From: Collinsella sp. TF08-11AT
GTDB lineage: Bacteria > Actinomycetota > Coriobacteriia > Coriobacteriales > Coriobacteriaceae
NCBI RefSeq assembly: GCF_003437035.1
Contig: NZ_QSRL01000001.1
Coordinates: forward strand, 248,001 to 312,000
Direction of reading: 5' to 3'
Length of the DNA stretch: 64,000 bases
The stretch's first letter is position 1. Every line of letters starts with the position of its first letter. Under the pieces are notes generated by a model that had not been told where the DNA came from, did not search any database, and saw nothing but the letters and a program-made list of their open reading frames with translations. Shown here in pieces: positions 45,483 to 53,950 of the stretch. The position numbers were made by a program, and so were the translations under genes.

Positions 45483-45557
45483 ATTTAGGACGGGGCTCTT
45501 TTAGCTGGTTCGAATGATCGCACCAATCATACCAGTCAAAAAAGCCCCGTCCCAAAT
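45483..45557. repeat. Palindrome between the FGGY kinase gene and luxS
   Basis: Arms of 20 bp match at 18 positions (ATTTAGGACGGGGCTCTTTT against its returning complement). Inner stems CTGG/CCAG and ATGAT/ATCAT extend it. It lies 40 bp after the kinase stop and 21 bp before the luxS start, on the same strand. It can be the kinase terminator and also the luxS leader. Confidence 0.65.
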
Positions 45558-45596
45558 GAGCTACCCGGGAATAGCCTGCGGGCGCCGCGCAGCCGC

Positions 45597-47087
45597 CTAG
45601 GCAGTGTAGGCGATGGTCGCGTCGACGGCGTGACGCCAGCCGGCGATCTTTTTGGCTCGCTCGTCGGCAGGCATGGCAGGCTCCACGATGCCGCGGGCGC
45701 CGTAGACGTCAACGACATCGCGCGTGTACATGCCCAGCGCAATGCCGCAGGCCCAAGCCGCACCCAGACCGCTCATCTCGTCGTTGCTCGCAATGCGGAT
45801 GGGCGAGCCGACCAGGTCGCTCTCAAACTGCATCAGGTACGCGTCGCGCGTGGGACCGCCGTCAACACGAAGCTCGGCCAGTGCCGCGCCCGAATCCTCG
45901 ACCATCGCATCGATCACGTCGAAGATCTGATAGGCGATCGACTCGTCGGCGGCCTTTACGAACTCCGCACGGCCCGTGGTGCGCGTCATGCCAAAGATGC
46001 AGCCCTCGGCATCGCTCGCCCAGTGCGGCGCGCCCAGGCCAGTGAACGCCGGCACGAAGTAGACACGGCTTGCCGGATTGGCGGCGTAGCACAGGTCGGT
46101 GACTTCCTCGGGATTGTTGATGAGTTCCAGGTCGTCGCGCAGCCACGTCTTGACGGCGCCGGCGTAGCTCACGTTGCCCTCGAGAACATACTCGGTCACA
46201 CCGTCCATACGCCATGCGAGCGAGCTCGAAAGCCCATGCGAGCTGGCGACGAACTCGTCGCCGACGTTCATCATGACCGAGCTTCCGGTGCCATAGGTCG
46301 CCTTGGCCATGCCGCGGCTATGGCAGCCCTGGGCAAACAAGGCGGCATGGCTGTCGCCGAGCACGCCGTGAATGGGCACGGGCGCCGGCAAAAAGCCGCC
46401 CAGGTCCGTTGTACCGAACAGGCCATCGGAATCGGTCACCTGCGGCAGACACGCCGGATTGACACCAAAGGCCTCGCACACCGGCTCGCTCCAGCAGCCA
46501 CGGCGCAGGTCAAAAAGCTGCGTGCGGCTGGCATTGGACCAGTCGCAGCGGAACTCCGCGCCGCCCGTGAGCGTCCAGACCACCCAGGCATCGATGGTGC
46601 CCAGGCACAGCTCGCCCGCCGCCGCGGCCTCGGCAGCCGCGGGAACGTTCGCGAGGATCCAGGCCATCTTGCCCGCCGGATAGTAGGGCGAGAGCACCAG
46701 ACCCGTCGTGTCACGCACCAGCTCGGCCACGCCTTCGCGCGCAGCCAGCTCGTCGCACAGCTCGCGGGCGCGGGCGCACTGCCACACCACGGCATCGCAC
46801 AGCGGCTCGCCCGTCGTGCGATTCCAGGCAACGGTAGTCTCGCGCTGGTTGGAGATGCCGATGCCGGCGACGTCGGCCGGATCGACCCCGGTCTCCTCCA
46901 CCACGGCGCGCGCCACGGCCAGCACGTTGGCGGCGATCTCGGCTGGATCATGGCTCACCCAGCCGGCCTCGTTGACAATCTGGCGATGCGAGCGGTCGGC
47001 GCGATGGATCAGATGGCCGCCCTCGTCCACCAGCAGCGCCTTGGTGCCCTGCGTGGATTGATCGATTCCGATGATGTAGCGGCCCAT
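45597..47087 (-). CDS. FGGY-family carbohydrate kinase, glycerol-kinase-like
   Basis: A 496-residue sugar kinase of the FGGY family. N-terminal IIGIDQSTQGTKALLVDE is the phosphate-1 loop. ISNQRETTVAWNR, GTIDAWVVWTLTGG and VPAFTGLGAPHW are as in glycerol kinases. The substrate loop is GDSHAALFAQG, where glycerol kinase has DQQAALFGQ. The fit to glycerol kinase is good, but its place after an isomerase and split transketolase suggests a ketose substrate such as apulose. AAAGGGGTGG precedes ATG 47087. A hairpin lies in the 56-bp gap to the transketolase gene. No glpF or glpD is seen. Confidence 0.85.
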   Translation of the reverse strand: MGRYIIGIDQSTQGTKALLVDEGGHLIHRADRSHRQIVNEAGWVSHDPAEIAANVLAVARAVVEETGVDPADVAGIGISNQRETTVAWNRTTGEPLCDAVVWQCARARELCDELAAREGVAELVRDTTGLVLSPYYPAGKMAWILANVPAAAEAAAAGELCLGTIDAWVVWTLTGGAEFRCDWSNASRTQLFDLRRGCWSEPVCEAFGVNPACLPQVTDSDGLFGTTDLGGFLPAPVPIHGVLGDSHAALFAQGCHSRGMAKATYGTGSSVMMNVGDEFVASSHGLSSSLAWRMDGVTEYVLEGNVSYAGAVKTWLRDDLELINNPEEVTDLCYAANPASRVYFVPAFTGLGAPHWASDAEGCIFGMTRTTGRAEFVKAADESIAYQIFDVIDAMVEDSGAALAELRVDGGPTRDAYLMQFESDLVGSPIRIASNDEMSGLGAAWACGIALGMYTRDVVDVYGARGIVEPAMPADERAKKIAGWRHAVDATIAYTA

Positions 47088-47106
47088 GGCCACCCCTTTC
47101 AAAACG

Positions 47107-47139
47107 AATGTGACAAAGGGGCGGTCCCTTTGTCACATT
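47107..47139. repeat. GTGACAAAGGG hairpin inside the operon
   Basis: AATGTGACAAAGGG and its complement (14 bp) with a 5-base loop. It lies between the transketolase C-part and the kinase gene on the same strand. It resembles the CCACCACAAAGG family in shape. It may terminate or lower expression of the kinase. Confidence 0.7.
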
Positions 47140-47143
47140 CCAG

Positions 47144-48085
47144 TTACTCTGCGGGCAAGAACTCGGCGACGGTCTGCGCGATTCCGGCACCCGTCAGGCC
47201 GTAGTGCGCAAAGACCTCGGGGCTCGTGCCGGTGATGACCGGCGCATCGGGCAGGGAGAGGCACTTGACCGGACACGGGCAATGCTCGCCCACGACCTGC
47301 GCGACCATGGAACCCAGGCCGCCGAAGGGGCTGTGCTCCTCGACGGTCACGACGGCGCGCGTGGCACCGGCGGCCTCGATCACAGCCTCAGCATCGAGCG
47401 GCTTGACGCAATACATGTCGAGTACCGTTGCCGAGATGCCCTGCTCGGCCAGCAGATCGGCGGCGTCCACGGCATGGCGGACCATCTCGCCGGTGGCGAC
47501 AATCGTCACATCGGCGCCGCGACGCACCCAAGTGGCGCGATCCATCTGGAACGGGCACTCGTCCTCGGTGTACACGTCCTCCACCGGGTTGCGGCCCACG
47601 CGGATGTAGGCCGGCTTGTTGTCGGCGACCAGGGCGCGCACGAGCTCGGCGGTCTGGAATCGATCGCTCGGCAGATACACGCGCATGTTGGGAATCGCGC
47701 TCATGGCGGCGATATCCTGCGCGGAGTGATGGCTCATGCCTAAGGCGCCGTAGGACACGCCGCCCGAGATGCCGATGAGCTTGACGTTGGTGTTGGAGTA
47801 CGAAACGTCGACCTTGCACTGCTCATACGAGCGCGTGGTCGCAAAGGACGCCGGCGAGGCGGCCCAGGCCTTCTTGCCGCACGAGGCCATACCGGCGGCG
47901 ATACTCACCAGGTCCTGCTCGGCGATGCCGACCTCAATGGACTGCTGGGGATACTGATCGAAGAACGGCGTGAGCGATGCGGAGCCGCGGGAGTCGGAGC
48001 ACAGGACGACGATGTCTTTATCGGTTGCGGCGGCCTCGAGCAGCGTGTCGCAGATAGCCTTGCGGTTGGCGATCTTGTTAGCCAT
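47144..48085 (-). CDS. Transketolase, C-terminal subunit
   Basis: A 313-residue protein made of the pyrimidine-binding and C-terminal domains of transketolase. VGIAEQDLVSIAAGMA near 65 holds the Glu that activates thiamine diphosphate. TYGALGMSHHSAQD-like GVSYGALGMSHHSAQD near 125 binds the sugar phosphate. The C-terminal domain runs from about 185 (VTIVATGEMV). It needs the N-terminal subunit encoded upstream; their reading frames overlap by 8 bp. AAGGAGGCTATCA precedes ATG 48085. Two-subunit transketolases of this type act in sugar routes such as apulose-4-phosphate cleavage and non-oxidative pentose metabolism. Confidence 0.94.
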   Translation of the reverse strand: MANKIANRKAICDTLLEAAATDKDIVVLCSDSRGSASLTPFFDQYPQQSIEVGIAEQDLVSIAAGMASCGKKAWAASPASFATTRSYEQCKVDVSYSNTNVKLIGISGGVSYGALGMSHHSAQDIAAMSAIPNMRVYLPSDRFQTAELVRALVADNKPAYIRVGRNPVEDVYTEDECPFQMDRATWVRRGADVTIVATGEMVRHAVDAADLLAEQGISATVLDMYCVKPLDAEAVIEAAGATRAVVTVEEHSPFGGLGSMVAQVVGEHCPCPVKCLSLPDAPVITGTSPEVFAHYGLTGAGIAQTVAEFLPAE

Positions 48086-48914
48086 TGATAGCCTCCTTAT
48101 GGGCAGCGAAATCGGCGATGATCTGGGCATATTCCTCATCGTTGGGCAGGTGATGATGCCAGGCGGCCTTGTCCTCCATAACCGGCGAGCCGTAGCCCTT
48201 CACCGTGTTGAGGATGATGACCGTGGGCTTACCCTTGGTCTCGGCGGCCAGCGTCAGCGCGGCGTCGATGGCCTGGACGTCGTTGCCCGGAATGGACAGC
48301 ACGTTCCAACCGAAGGCGGCCCAGCGCTCCTCCTGCGAATCCTGCTTCATGACGTCCTCGGTGCTGCCGCTGATCTGCAGGCGGTTGCGGTCCACGAGCG
48401 CGCACAGGTTATCGAGCTGGTAGTTGCCGCCGCTCATGGCGCCCTCCCAGACCGAGCCCTCGGCAAGCTCGCCGTCGCCCATGATGGTGTAGACGCGGTA
48501 GTCGCGGCCATCCATCTTGCCGGCAAGCGCCATCCCGACGGCCACGGGCAGGCCATGACCCAGCGAGCCCGAGTTCATCTCGATGCCCTTGAGCTTGTTG
48601 TTGGGGTGGCCGATGTAGGGGCTGCCGAACTTAGAGAAGCGGGCCTTGACGTCGTCGAGGTCCAGATAGCCCTCGTGGCAGAGCACCGCGTAGTAGGCCT
48701 CCATGGCGTGGCCCTTGGAGAGCACGAAGCGATCGCGGTTGGGATCGTCGACGGTCTCGGGAGAAATGTTGAGGTGATTGGCGTAGAGGGTCATCAGCGC
48801 ATCGATGACCGACATGTCGCCGCCGATGTGCCCGCCGGCGCCAGCCATGATGATATCGACGCAATCGCGGCGAAGGTCCCAACGCAGGGATTCAAGCTCT
48901 TCGATAGTTGCCAT
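48078..48914 (-). CDS. Transketolase, N-terminal subunit
   Basis: A 278-residue protein holding the thiamine-diphosphate/Mg binding domain of transketolase. GHIGGDMSVIDALMTLY near 30 and GSLGHGLPVAVGMALAG near 120 are family motifs. The ThDP signature is MGDGELAEGSVWEGAMSGG near 150, which binds Mg and ThDP. HHLPNDEEYAQ lies near the end. GAGGAG precedes ATG 48914. Its last bases overlap the C-terminal subunit's start. It lies 2 bp after the isomerase-like gene. Confidence 0.95.
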   Translation of the reverse strand: MATIEELESLRWDLRRDCVDIIMAGAGGHIGGDMSVIDALMTLYANHLNISPETVDDPNRDRFVLSKGHAMEAYYAVLCHEGYLDLDDVKARFSKFGSPYIGHPNNKLKGIEMNSGSLGHGLPVAVGMALAGKMDGRDYRVYTIMGDGELAEGSVWEGAMSGGNYQLDNLCALVDRNRLQISGSTEDVMKQDSQEERWAAFGWNVLSIPGNDVQAIDAALTLAAETKGKPTVIILNTVKGYGSPVMEDKAAWHHHLPNDEEYAQIIADFAAHKEAING

Positions 48915-48916
48915 TT

Positions 48917-50317
48917 CTACTCTCCTCGCAGGTAAGCTTTGACGTCTTCTTCGATGGGGTCGTACAGGTCGGGGACAATGCCGATGTACTTGCACGCCTC
49001 GTAGAGCACCGGCACCACGTTGGCGTGAATGGCGACGCAGTGGTGGATGTAGGGACCCTCGACGATCTTGGCCTCGAGGCGCTTGAGGTTGTCGACCTCG
49101 ACCCACAGGTAGGTGCCCATGCCGGCCGGGCCGTCGATGCCGCGGGCGTTGCCCAGCAGCAGCGAGTACTCGCCGTTGTCGCCGTCAAAGCGGGCAAGGG
49201 TGAGGTCGCCGTGCTTGGCCTCGGCCGTCAGCGCGCCGGGGTGATCGAAGGCCAGCGGGTAGGTGAGCTTGGGCTTGACGGCCGCGCAGCTGCAGGGCCA
49301 GGGGCCGCAGTGCTGCAGCAGCTCGCCGTTCTCGTTATCGGGATGACGCACGGTCCAGTCGGCGAACATGCCGCGGTGACGGCCCAGGTCGGCGGCCTCG
49401 ACCATCAGCGCGGTGATAGCGCCATGGATGTCGGTCTCGCAGACGATGGGGATGCCCATCTCGTTGAGGATTGCGTTGGCGGCGCAGGGCATAATGCCCA
49501 ACTCGTCCTGCAGGGCGTTCCAGCACTGGATGGCGCCGGCGTTGCAGCCGTACTTCTCGACCAGGCGCTTCATGGCAATGGCGAGTCCTGCGACCGCAGG
49601 AACCTTGTCCTCGGGGATGCAGATCTCAAAGCTGTCACCAATGTGGGCGAGCATGGCTGCCATGGCCTGCTCGTCAGCCTGGGCGTCGCGCACGGTCTGG
49701 ACAAGCTCGGTCATGGGGATGGGCGAAAGCTGGATGTTGAACTTCTCGAGCAGCTCGCCCTCGTTGCACATGGTCGACCAGAAATCGAACGGACGGGTGG
49801 CCATCTGCAGGATGCGGGTGTGCTTGAAAGTCTTGACCACGTTGCACACGGCCAAAAAGTCCCAGACACCGCGCTCGAACTCGGGATCGGTCAGACGGCA
49901 GTTGGTCATGTAGGTGAAGGGAACCTGGAAGCGGCGCAGGACCTTGCCGGTGGCGAACAGACCGCACTGGCTATCACGCAGACGGGTGCCGTCGGGCTCG
50001 GGGCGCTCGTCGCGCGGCCCCCACAGCAGCACGGGCAAGCCGAGCTCGCGGGCAAGGCGGGCGCAGACATACTCGGTACCAAAGTTGGCGTGGCAGAGCA
50101 TGATGCCGTCGACGCCCTCGGCGCGGAACTTCTCGACGATAGGCGCGATATGGCTGTCGTCGAACAGCAGGCCCTCGTCGTTGATGTCGTCGATATCCAC
50201 AATCTCGACGCCGATCTCGCGCAGGCGATCAGCCGTCAGACCGCGATACTTGATCGCGTCCGGCGCGCTAAAGATACTGCGGCGCGTGGGCACAAAGCCG
50301 AGCTTGATCTTGTCCAT
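48917..50317 (-). CDS. L-fucose-isomerase-like protein
   Basis: A 466-residue protein of the L-fucose/L-arabinose isomerase superfamily. Such enzymes convert an aldose to a ketose with a Mn2+ site. Recognisable parts are the N-terminal KIKLGFVPTRRSIFS and the middle domain GVDGIMLCHANFG. Metal-ligand candidates are Glu and Asp in AIQCWNALQDELGI and IVCETDIHGAITALM near 305, with His in IHHCVAIHANVVPVLYE near the C-terminus. GGGAGG precedes the ATG. It is the first gene of the operon isomerase, transketolase N, transketolase C, kinase. The order fits aldose to ketose to ketose-phosphate to cleavage. The sugar is unknown; D-apiose is one candidate. Confidence 0.85.
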   Translation of the reverse strand: MDKIKLGFVPTRRSIFSAPDAIKYRGLTADRLREIGVEIVDIDDINDEGLLFDDSHIAPIVEKFRAEGVDGIMLCHANFGTEYVCARLARELGLPVLLWGPRDERPEPDGTRLRDSQCGLFATGKVLRRFQVPFTYMTNCRLTDPEFERGVWDFLAVCNVVKTFKHTRILQMATRPFDFWSTMCNEGELLEKFNIQLSPIPMTELVQTVRDAQADEQAMAAMLAHIGDSFEICIPEDKVPAVAGLAIAMKRLVEKYGCNAGAIQCWNALQDELGIMPCAANAILNEMGIPIVCETDIHGAITALMVEAADLGRHRGMFADWTVRHPDNENGELLQHCGPWPCSCAAVKPKLTYPLAFDHPGALTAEAKHGDLTLARFDGDNGEYSLLLGNARGIDGPAGMGTYLWVEVDNLKRLEAKIVEGPYIHHCVAIHANVVPVLYEACKYIGIVPDLYDPIEEDVKAYLRGE

Positions 50318-50343
50318 GTACGTCCTCCCCTAGTCACATGTTC

Positions 50344-50380
50344 AGTAAACAGACGCATGTTTCGTTTTGTTCTGTTTACT
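50344..50380. promoter_or_regulatory. Operator-like repeat before the isomerase operon
   Basis: AGTAAACAG and CTGTTTACT are a perfect 9-bp inverted repeat 37 bp across, just upstream of the isomerase start (26 bp). Further half-sites (TGTTTTAC, CTGTTTAG, GTAAACAAAC) continue to 50465. They match the half-sites at 29764, 30002 and 30084. The 50318-50574 gap also has the lacI terminator. Confidence 0.6.
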
Positions 50381-50482
50381 AAATGTTTTACTCTTCTGTT
50401 TAGAAGTTTAGCGCGAAATACCCGTAGACGGTAGAGAAATCAGCCTAAACGGTATGTAAACAAACTGAATATACAAGGGAAA

Positions 50483-50510
50483 CAAAAAGAGGACCCCGAA
50501 GGATCCTCTT
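50483..50510 (-). terminator. Terminator of the LacI-family gene
   Basis: On the minus strand AAGAGGATCC and GGGTCCTCTT form a stem around TTC, followed by TTTGTTT. It lies 65 bp after the lacI stop and keeps it apart from the isomerase operon. Confidence 0.85.
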
Positions 50511-50574
50511 CTGAATGGCACTATGTTAACTGCCCTAGCGAGCTTTGGCACGCTGCAGGCAATGCCGTCTCCGC

Positions 50575-51585
50575 CTAGATTTCGCGCACGCTCTGGCGCT
50601 CGACAAAATAGGTCGACACGGCCGTTTTGCAGGTATAGCTCTTGGGATTGCGGATGTTGCCCACCAGACGGCGCACCGCGATCTCGCCCACCTCGTGTTT
50701 GGGAACATGCACCGTGGTGAGTGGCGGGTTGGAGAAGGCGCCCAGAGATAGGTCGTCAAAGCCGATGATCGAGACATCCTCGGGCACGCGAATGCCGTGC
50801 TCGTTGAACGCGCGCATGGCACCCACGGCGAGCACGTCGTTCTCGGCAAAGAAAGCCGTCGGCAGGTCGTCGCGTGAGACGCTGTCGAGCCATGCACCCA
50901 TATCGCGATAGGCACCTTCGAGCGTGGTGCCCAGCGTGACGCGCCATGCCGGGTTTGCCTCGAGGCCCGCATCCTCAAGTGCTTGGCGATAGCCGCGCTC
51001 GCGATCCTTAAAGTTGCGGATACGAAGATCGCCTGCCAGATAGCCGATTTGCCTGTGACCCTTCTCGATAAGGTAGTCCACGGCGCGCAGCACCGAATCG
51101 GTATTGGCAATGACTACGGCATCAAAGTACTGGCGGTCGCTCCAGCCATCGAGCACAATCAGGTGGGCGGCGGCGTTAGCGAACAGGGCGTAGTCCTCCT
51201 CGCCCAACTCCGTACCCATTAGTACAATAGCGGCGGCCGGATCGGCAATCAGGCCCTCGACCTGCGGACGCACGGCGTCTAGGTCGCTAAAGTCGAGCGA
51301 GACAAAGCTCGTGCTCATGCCGTGGCGACGCGCCTGGCGCTCCACGCCCTCGATGACCGCGGGGTGGAAGGTGCTCTCGTCCAGGATGGCGCCCGTCTTG
51401 CGCGCGAGCACAAACTGGATGCTCTCGAGCTGCGTCGACTGCTGATAGCCGAGCGACTGCGCGCACTCCAGGATGACTTTGGCGGTCTCCTCGCTCACGC
51501 TGCGCTTGCGGTTGAGCGCGTTGGACACGGTTGCGGGCGAAAAACCGGTGATGCGGCTGATCTCGCGAACACTTGCCTTGGCCAT
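50575..51585 (-). CDS. LacI-family transcriptional regulator
   Basis: A 336-residue repressor. The N-terminal helix-turn-helix is SVREISRITGFSPATVSNALN (two halves of the motif) at residues 5-25, with the hinge helix near 50. The periplasmic-binding-like sugar domain follows (RQIGYLAGDL near 175; PTAFFAENDVLAVGAMRAF near 240; ISIIGFDDLSLG-like near 270). GGGGGAACA precedes ATG 51585. It lies just upstream of the isomerase operon on the same strand. GTAAACA-type palindromes at its own promoter, at that operon and at the PTS/esterase region suggest its regulon. Confidence 0.95.
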   Translation of the reverse strand: MAKASVREISRITGFSPATVSNALNRKRSVSEETAKVILECAQSLGYQQSTQLESIQFVLARKTGAILDESTFHPAVIEGVERQARRHGMSTSFVSLDFSDLDAVRPQVEGLIADPAAAIVLMGTELGEEDYALFANAAAHLIVLDGWSDRQYFDAVVIANTDSVLRAVDYLIEKGHRQIGYLAGDLRIRNFKDRERGYRQALEDAGLEANPAWRVTLGTTLEGAYRDMGAWLDSVSRDDLPTAFFAENDVLAVGAMRAFNEHGIRVPEDVSIIGFDDLSLGAFSNPPLTTVHVPKHEVGEIAVRRLVGNIRNPKSYTCKTAVSTYFVERQSVREI

Positions 51586-51668
51586 TGTTCCCCCTAGTAA
51601 CGGTCGCGGTCGAGCATCGTGGCCTGACCGCCCCGTGACTCGACAACTAAACGACCGCAAATTCAATC

Positions 51669-51690
51669 TAAACAGAATAGTAAATGTTTA
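51669..51690. promoter_or_regulatory. Operator-like repeat before the LacI-family gene
   Basis: TAAACA and TGTTTA form an inverted repeat with a 10-bp centre, with CTAGTTTAG just beyond, 84 bp before the start codon. This fits autoregulation by the LacI protein. The remaining 51586-51788 gap is otherwise plain. Confidence 0.5.
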
Positions 51691-51788
51691 ATAGCTAGTT
51701 TAGCCTGTTGTCAAGCGAAGCGACGCGACTATTCCCCCAACGGGCGTATTTACTCGGTAGCTAATCTGGAACGGGGCACAGAAACCGT

Positions 51789-52763
51789 TTAGCCAAGGAT
51801 GCGAGCCATGCGTGCCTTAAACTCCGCGAGGAAACGTGGGGCGTCCACGGTGAGCGCCACGAGCGCGCTCTTATCTGGATCGGACAGACGGTGCTCGTCG
51901 CAGATGGTGCGGCCGCGATACTCGCCCAGCAGGTCGACACGCAGGTTACAGCCGAGCGCACCCACGAGCGTGGGATCAATCGCCACGGCAACCGCCAGCG
52001 GATCGTGCAGCGCGCAGCCGCCCAGGTAGGGCGCGTTCATTTCGTACGAACCGATATAGTGCTCGACCATGCTCGCAAACGCGCAGCCAGCCATAGTGCC
52101 CGAGCCCGTCCAGCCGGCAACGTCGCGGCGCGTGAGCACCACGCGGTGCGTCACATCCAAGCCCACCATGGTGAGCTTGCGGCCCGAGCGCAACACGGCG
52201 TCGGCAGCCTCGGGGTCGCCCGCCATGTTGGCCTCGGCGCCCGCGCTCACGTTGCCGGGCACGGTAAGCGCACCGCCCATCACGACCACGCGGCCGATGG
52301 ACATCATCGCCGCCGCATCGCGCTCCAGGGCAAGCGCCAGATTGGTGAGCGGGCCGGTCGCAACGTAGGCCAGATCGGGACCATAGGTACGCGCGGCATC
52401 AATCAGGTAATCGACCGCCGCATTGCCATCGGCCGACGTCGCGCCCACCGGCTCGTACGGCGAGGCGGGCACGCTTGCGCCGCCAATGCCGTTCTTGCCG
52501 TGGATAAGCGTGGTGGACGCCGGCGGCGTGTAGGGTTCGGTCGCTTTCACGGGACGATCGGCGCCCAGGTACACCGGCACCTCGGGACGACCCAACAGGT
52601 CGAGCACCGCCAAGCAGTTGTGCGCCGACTGCTCGACGCGCACGTTGCCAAAGCACGTGGTGATGCCGACGAGCTCCACCTCGGGGCTCGCGATGGCATA
52701 GGCGAGCGCCATCGCATCATCCACACCCATATCCAGATCAAGGATCAGCTTCTTGGTTGCCAT
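51789..52763 (-). CDS. Nucleoside hydrolase (inosine-uridine type)
   Basis: A 324-residue nucleoside hydrolase. It splits ribonucleosides into base and ribose in the cytoplasm. The N-terminal Asp cluster LILDLDMGVDDAMALAYA binds Ca2+. ATGPLTNLALAL near 138 and MGGALTVPGNVS near 165 are conserved, and the final Asp is in CALHDPLAVAVA near 255. GGAG precedes the ATG by 7 nt. It is 4 bp after the ribokinase gene on the same strand. The two together release ribose and phosphorylate it for salvage. Confidence 0.95.
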   Translation of the reverse strand: MATKKLILDLDMGVDDAMALAYAIASPEVELVGITTCFGNVRVEQSAHNCLAVLDLLGRPEVPVYLGADRPVKATEPYTPPASTTLIHGKNGIGGASVPASPYEPVGATSADGNAAVDYLIDAARTYGPDLAYVATGPLTNLALALERDAAAMMSIGRVVVMGGALTVPGNVSAGAEANMAGDPEAADAVLRSGRKLTMVGLDVTHRVVLTRRDVAGWTGSGTMAGCAFASMVEHYIGSYEMNAPYLGGCALHDPLAVAVAIDPTLVGALGCNLRVDLLGEYRGRTICDEHRLSDPDKSALVALTVDAPRFLAEFKARMARILG

Positions 52764-52767
52764 TGTT

Positions 52768-53763
52768 CTACTCCGCTTCTCCGTCTACATCCAAACCGTC
52801 TAAACCAAACTTGTGCTCGACTTCCGTACGCGTGGGAATTGATTGCTGAGCGCCCAGGCGCGATACCGTCACCGCCGAGGCGCGAGCACCCGCGGCCATG
52901 CACTCAAAGAGCGGCAGACCCTCCAGACGAGCTGCAGCAAGCGCACCAATAAACGTATCGCCCGCGGCCGTCGTATCGACCACCGCGCTCGAAAGCGCCG
53001 GCATGCGCAGCGGCTCACCGCCATCGCCGAGCGTAACCGAGCCGGCGCCGCCCAGCGTGATGACCGCGGCGCCGGCGCCCTTGTCGAGCAGCGCATTGAG
53101 CGCGGCGACGCAACTCGCATCATCTGTGGGCAGAATGCCCGTCAGCATCTGGCACTCGGTCTCGTTGGGGCAGACCAGGTCGACCGCAGGCCACGCTCCT
53201 GCCGGCAGGTCGCAGGCGGGCGCCGGGTTAAAGATCGTATAGAACCCCAGCTCGTGAGCACAAGCAAGCGCCTCGGCCGTCGCCGCAAGGTCACATTCGC
53301 CCTGGGCAATAAAGACGCTTCCGACAGCCGGGGCAATCTCGCTGGCATCGCCGTCGAGCTCGTCGGCCACCAAGCGCCTCAGTGCGCGGGCAACGTCCTC
53401 GCCCGCAAGCGCATGGTTGGCGCCCGGCGACAGCACGATGCGGTTGTCGCTCTCACAGCGAATGATAGTCGCGGTACCGGTCTCCACGTCATCGCGACGC
53501 GCCACAAACTCAACGCCCACGCCGGCATCCTGGAGCCCTGCCACAAGCGCATCGCCAAAGGTATCGCGCCCAACAGCGCCGATCATGCACGTGCGCGCAC
53601 CCATGCGCGCAGCGGCAACGGCCTGATTGGCTCCCTTACCGCCGGCGTTGGTGATAAAACCGCTGCCACCGACGGTCTCGCCCGCGCGCGGCATGCGCTC
53701 GCACGCCACCGAAAGGTCCATGTTCATGCTGCCGAACACCGCAACGATGCTGTGATCCGCCAT
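52768..53763 (-). CDS. rbsK: Ribokinase
   Basis: A 331-residue PfkB-family kinase of the ribokinase type. It phosphorylates ribose at C5. GSMNMDLSV and NAGGKGANQAVAAARMGA near 40 bind the sugar. The anion-hole and catalytic Asp are in TTAAGDTFIGAL near 275 (family GAGD has AAGD here). GAGGAGGTTTCC precedes ATG 53763; the frame is open 43 codons upstream. It is in an operon with the nucleoside hydrolase, so its ribose probably comes from nucleosides. Confidence 0.93.
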   Translation of the reverse strand: MADHSIVAVFGSMNMDLSVACERMPRAGETVGGSGFITNAGGKGANQAVAAARMGARTCMIGAVGRDTFGDALVAGLQDAGVGVEFVARRDDVETGTATIIRCESDNRIVLSPGANHALAGEDVARALRRLVADELDGDASEIAPAVGSVFIAQGECDLAATAEALACAHELGFYTIFNPAPACDLPAGAWPAVDLVCPNETECQMLTGILPTDDASCVAALNALLDKGAGAAVITLGGAGSVTLGDGGEPLRMPALSSAVVDTTAAGDTFIGALAAARLEGLPLFECMAAGARASAVTVSRLGAQQSIPTRTEVEHKFGLDGLDVDGEAE

Positions 53764-53950
53764 GGAAACCTCCTCGTCTTCAGGCTTTGCGCCCACCGTC
53801 GACCAACGATTGTGCACTCTCGCACCCCCTATAACTTTAGTCCACTTTGATGTGGACGCGCGCTTGAGCTTGCGCCAGCAGCAAGCATTCACAGGGGCAG
53901 GCAGCTACAATGAATACGTGCTGATTATTCTCGTCATTGGATGATGTTTT

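Noticed and set aside
45597..47087. Calling the FGGY kinase glpK outright
   Set aside because: Sequence is close to glycerol kinase, but there are no glpF, glpD or glpR genes and it sits in a ketose-type operon, so no symbol is assigned.
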